Shown here: positions 20,828 to 22,116 of the stretch, one piece after another | Layout: every line of letters starts with the position of its first letter | How positions within the stretch are numbered: the first letter of the stretch is position 1 | NCBI RefSeq assembly: GCF_001186125.1 | Contig: NW_014040282.1 | Coordinates: forward strand, 31,007-53,122 | Direction of reading: 5' to 3' | Length of the DNA: 22,116 nt | Source: Sphaeroforma arctica JP610 | Lineage: Eukaryota; Opisthokonta; Ichthyosporea; Ichthyophonida | Made by a program: the position numbers and the translations under genes | The notes under the pieces: model-generated | Database searches by the model: none | What the model was told of the DNA's origin: nothing | The model's input: the letters and a program-made list of their open reading frames with translations, nothing else

Positions 20828-21558
20828 NTATACACATACACATATACACACACACAAATACATATATATAGGAGAGATATGCGTGTGTTGTAATTTGAAT
20901 ACCATCCACGTATTGAGTTGAAATGAAAATGCACACACTCATGCACACCTACGACATACACTCTACACCATGAAACATCACTTCTAGACGTAGACACACC
21001 ACTTAAAACCCTCACTCAATTTCGATCCACACGCAGACACGGACACACTACCCACACACTTCTGTACCTACAACGAAATATTCTATGGTGTAGGACGATA
21101 AAACCCTAAAACCCTACAGAATACACGCACAATGCCCTGGGGTATAAATACATAGCCCTTATCCGTCACACTCACACACACTTCTAGTAAGACATACCCA
21201 CAGCGTACACGCACAATGCCCTGGGGTATAATTACATAGCCCTTATCCGTCACACTCACACACATACACATTTCTAGTGAGACTTACCCACAGCGTACAC
21301 GCACAATGCCCTGGGGTATAATATACCTCATGGCATACATACATGTCTGTTATATACTCAGCACAGTCAATAGGCATACATGCCCCAAATCCATCACACC
21401 CACACACACCCACACACACACTACTACTAGTAAAACGTACCCACACCGGGTGCCTCGATTGTGTTGGGCATTACAGCACGACGATGGCGTTGGTGTGAGC
21501 CGAAGTTGTGTTGTGGCGCTACGACCTTTCGGCGTCGACGTCTGTGGTACGTTGCCAT
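16252..21558 (-). CDS. Unrecognised single-pass membrane protein, 8 exons
   Basis: Exons on - are 21558-21441, 20708-20469, 20125-20030, 19269-19107, 18599-18416, 18060-17742, 17421-17290 and 16781-16252. All introns are GT-AG, the donor and acceptor phases match at every junction (1,1,1,2,0,1,1), and the total of 1782 nt is 593 codons plus stop. The start ATG has CACC before it and G after it. From the N-terminus there is an arginine cluster (residues 6-10), a helical charged region, one hydrophobic segment (about 98-126) followed by KGRKRRLR, a low-complexity N/S/G/M region, a charged helical region (about 215-270), an S/P/G/M-rich stretch, a K-rich patch, an acidic serine cluster, and a lysine/serine tail. 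The positive flank suggests a cytosolic C-terminal tail. No signal peptide is evident. I know no homologue. Confidence 0.78.
16372..16473 (-). repeat. Seven-residue coding repeat, five units
   Basis: Units read [28 protein letters not shown] and NTTIGG. The period is 21 bp, so array changes keep the reading frame. Confidence 0.85.
17142..17181 (-). pseudogene. Ghost copy of part of exon 7
   Basis: On the - strand CCAAGTCCAAGTGG followed by a GGCCAAGG-TATAATA stretch aligns with exon 7 (17319-17361), where the same order reads CCAAGTCCAAGTGG, GGACAAGG, TTATAA. The ghost no longer reads through in frame. It lies about 180 bp downstream of the exon, inside intron 7. Confidence 0.65.
17290..17421 (-). 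CDS. Membrane protein exon 7 (acidic then lysine-rich)
   Basis: [20 protein letters not shown], then [19 protein letters not shown]. The acceptor is ACCCGCAG|ATATTG and the donor is GAGCTG|GTACGT. Part of it has a ghost copy in the next intron at 17142-17181. Confidence 0.78.
17461..17572. repeat. TA and ATAC microsatellite in intron 6
   Basis: A (TA)n, (ATAC)n, (TA)n block. Confidence 0.95.
17742..18060 (-). CDS. Membrane protein exon 6 (serine/arginine then proline-rich)
   Basis: Begins [20 protein letters not shown] and continues S/P/G/M-rich with [11 protein letters not shown] and [13 protein letters not shown]. The acceptor is ATCATACAG|CAATTG; two more copies of the acceptor cassette lie upstream. 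The donor is TACATG|GTAAAT. Confidence 0.78.
18061..18292 (-). repeat. Triplicated branch-point/acceptor cassette
   Basis: Copies on + are 18061-18098 (the functional intron end), 18174-18211 and 18257-18292. Copies 1 and 2 agree at about 33 of 38 bases. Each reads, on -, a GCTA-type branch candidate, TTATATCCAC-like tract and C.CAG. Branch-to-AG spacing is about 33 nt, as in talin. Confidence 0.85.
18416..18599 (-). CDS. Membrane protein exon 5 (charged helical region)
   Basis: [20 protein letters not shown], then [17 protein letters not shown] and a helix ending MELQLAAQ. This is the most protein-domain-like part of the tail. The acceptor is TTTCCAG|CATCAA and the donor is GCTCAG|GTACGT. 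Confidence 0.78.
18654..18898. repeat. CA/TA microsatellite complex in intron 4
   Basis: Alternating (CA)n, (TA)n, (CATA)n and (GATA)n blocks over about 245 bp. Confidence 0.95.
19107..19269 (-). CDS. Membrane protein exon 4 (N/S/G/M-rich)
   Basis: Low complexity: [20 protein letters not shown], then a methionine-rich MSAMSMMGG region. The acceptor is CACACAG|CCGCTA and the donor is ATCTGG|GTGAGT. It is probably disordered. Confidence 0.72.
19520..20005 (-). repeat. 42-bp minisatellite in intron 3
   Basis: About 12 imperfect units. CTTACCACAC recurs 42 bp apart at 19656 and 19698. On the - strand units read GTTGTTGAGTGGGTTGTGTG and carry GTAAGTGTG or GTATGTGTG, consensus-like donors. Confidence 0.88.
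20030..20125 (-). CDS. Membrane protein exon 3 (end of membrane segment, basic stop-transfer)
   Basis: LTVLYF completes the hydrophobic segment, then [22 protein letters not shown]. The acceptor is TACACAG|CTCTGA and the donor is TCGACT|GTAAGC. Confidence 0.78.
20380..20478 (-). repeat. 19-bp repeat array carrying the exon 2 donor
   Basis: CGAGTT on + recurs at 20392, 20411 and 20430, a 19-bp period, with a diverged unit reaching the exon edge. On - each unit reads GTAGGTAA..CGTATGTAG, so the donor GTAGGTAA is repeated down the intron. Confidence 0.9.
20469..20708 (-). CDS. Membrane protein exon 2 (helical region and membrane segment)
   Basis: Runs from [18 protein letters not shown] to the hydrophobic [19 protein letters not shown]. 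The acceptor is TCCACAG|GTTTGG. Several phase-1 GT donors are possible because GTAGGT is tandemly repeated here; 20469|20468 (GTAGGT) is chosen as the best consensus. A donor at 20478|20477 would remove three residues. Confidence 0.78.
20745..20870. repeat. TA/CA microsatellite with one unknown base
   Basis: (TA)n with CA blocks in intron 1; one N at 20827 marks unresolved sequence. Confidence 0.95.
21110..21441 (-). repeat. Triplicated donor-containing segment, intron 1
   Basis: CACGCACAATGCCCTGGGGT on + starts at 21124, 21208 and 21298. On - each segment begins with a donor: the functional GTGG|GTACGT at 21440, then GTGG|GTAAGT at 21287 and GTGG|GTATGT at 21197, each followed by a TACTAG or CACTAG word and a GTGTGA stretch. 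Confidence 0.88.
21441..21558 (-). CDS. Membrane protein exon 1 (start, basic N-terminus)
   Basis: Starts [11 protein letters not shown]; ends EAPGV plus one base, donor GTGTGG|GTACGT. The frame stays open upstream to 21915, but the upstream DNA is a 61-bp repeat whose period is not a multiple of three, which argues that it is 5' UTR. Confidence 0.72.
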
Positions 21559-21560
21559 GG

Positions 21561-21743
21561 TGATGAGATAAAGGAGAGCAATACTCAATGCGCATGCGTG
21601 AGGTGATGACGTAGTATATGGTGATGAGATAAAGGAGAGCAATACTCCATGTACATGCGTGAGGTGGTGACGTAGTATATTGTGATGAGATAAAAGAGAG
21701 TCATACTCAATGCACATGCGTGAGGAGGTGACGTAGTATCGCG
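21561..21743. repeat. 61-bp tandem repeat, three copies, next to the start codon
   Basis: TGATGAGATAAA begins at about 21561, 21622 and 21683, with ATGCGTGAGG.G.TGACGTAGTAT closing each unit. It ends two bases before the start codon of the - strand gene. Confidence 0.95.
21607..21735 (-). promoter_or_regulatory. Three CRE-like TACGTCA sites
   Basis: TGACGTA on + at 21607-21613, 21668-21674 and 21729-21735 (TACGTCA on -), one per 61-bp unit. It resembles a bZIP/ATF-CREB site. The location just upstream of the start codon fits a promoter or 5' UTR element. Confidence 0.4.
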
Positions 21744-22069
21744 TGTAAGTACGTTCTGAAATTGGACAAGTGTTCAGACGGAATGGGGTGATTGGGGCTG
21801 GTGTCTGTTGGGCTGTGTATGTACCGAACAGTGCGTGTATGGTATATCGATACGTGTACATTGATATTACGGATAGAGGCTGTTTGGCTGTGTGAGAATC
21901 GAGAAATCGGATCAAAACGGGTTATTTTAGGGGTATTTGCCATTGCGTAATAGTTCATCACTGCTGACATACGGATGTGTATACAAGTGTGTCTCTCTAC
22001 AACTACGAACTTTCGTATGATAAATAATTCTAAAACGTCGATGTAAACACACACGCGTATGCTAATACC

Positions 22070-22116
22070 TACTTCATATATATATATATATCTATATATC
22101 ATATATATATATATAT
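22070..22116. repeat. TA microsatellite at right edge
   Basis: (TA)n interrupted by TC, running off the window. Confidence 0.9.

Noticed and set aside
21559-21915. Open frame upstream of the chosen start of the membrane gene.
   Set aside because: It runs through 61-bp repeats that are read in different frames in each unit, and the ATG at 21558 has a good context.

Overview
This is a eukaryotic nuclear window: genes with spliced exons, GT-AG introns, TACTAAC-like branch points, AATAAA signals, heavy microsatellites and retroelement fossils. A bona fide talin C-terminus (R12 second half, R13/THATCH actin-binding domain, dimerisation helix) points to Holozoa or a close relative. Long repeat-rich introns plus DIRS-like and Ty3-like fossils fit a unicellular holozoan such as an ichthyosporean, but that placement is inference.

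Layout. Positions 1-663 are an intron filled by a 41-bp minisatellite in perfect register. Positions 664-3704 hold the last five exons of talin on the + strand, with stop codon TAG at 3702-3704. Positions 3705-7500 are AT-rich non-coding DNA with a probable 3' UTR and a 191-bp tandem duplication. Positions ~7500-14766 are a nest of old retroelements: a DIRS-like reverse transcriptase remnant, a Ty3/gypsy-like gag-pol remnant, and four LTR-like blocks, two of them inverted relative to the other two. Positions 14767-16130 carry nothing I can name. Positions 16252-21558 hold a complete eight-exon gene on the - strand. All seven junctions agree in phase, giving 593 codons for an unrecognised single-pass membrane protein with a long low-complexity tail. 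Its start region abuts a 3 x 61-bp repeat with a TGACGTA motif in each unit.

The two host genes converge on the retroelement-filled interval. They show no functional link from sequence alone.

The most striking pattern is that introns of both genes carry tandem copies of their own splice signals or exon edges. These are: a 16-copy branch-point/acceptor array before a talin exon; a ghost of the end of the next talin exon, with its former donor, inside the following intron; a triplicated donor in intron 1 of the membrane gene; a 19-bp donor array in intron 2; a 42-bp array with GTAAGT/GTATGT in intron 3; a triplicated branch-point/acceptor cassette before exon 6; and a ghost of exon 7 in intron 7. 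This suggests intron growth by repeated local tandem duplication at exon-intron borders.
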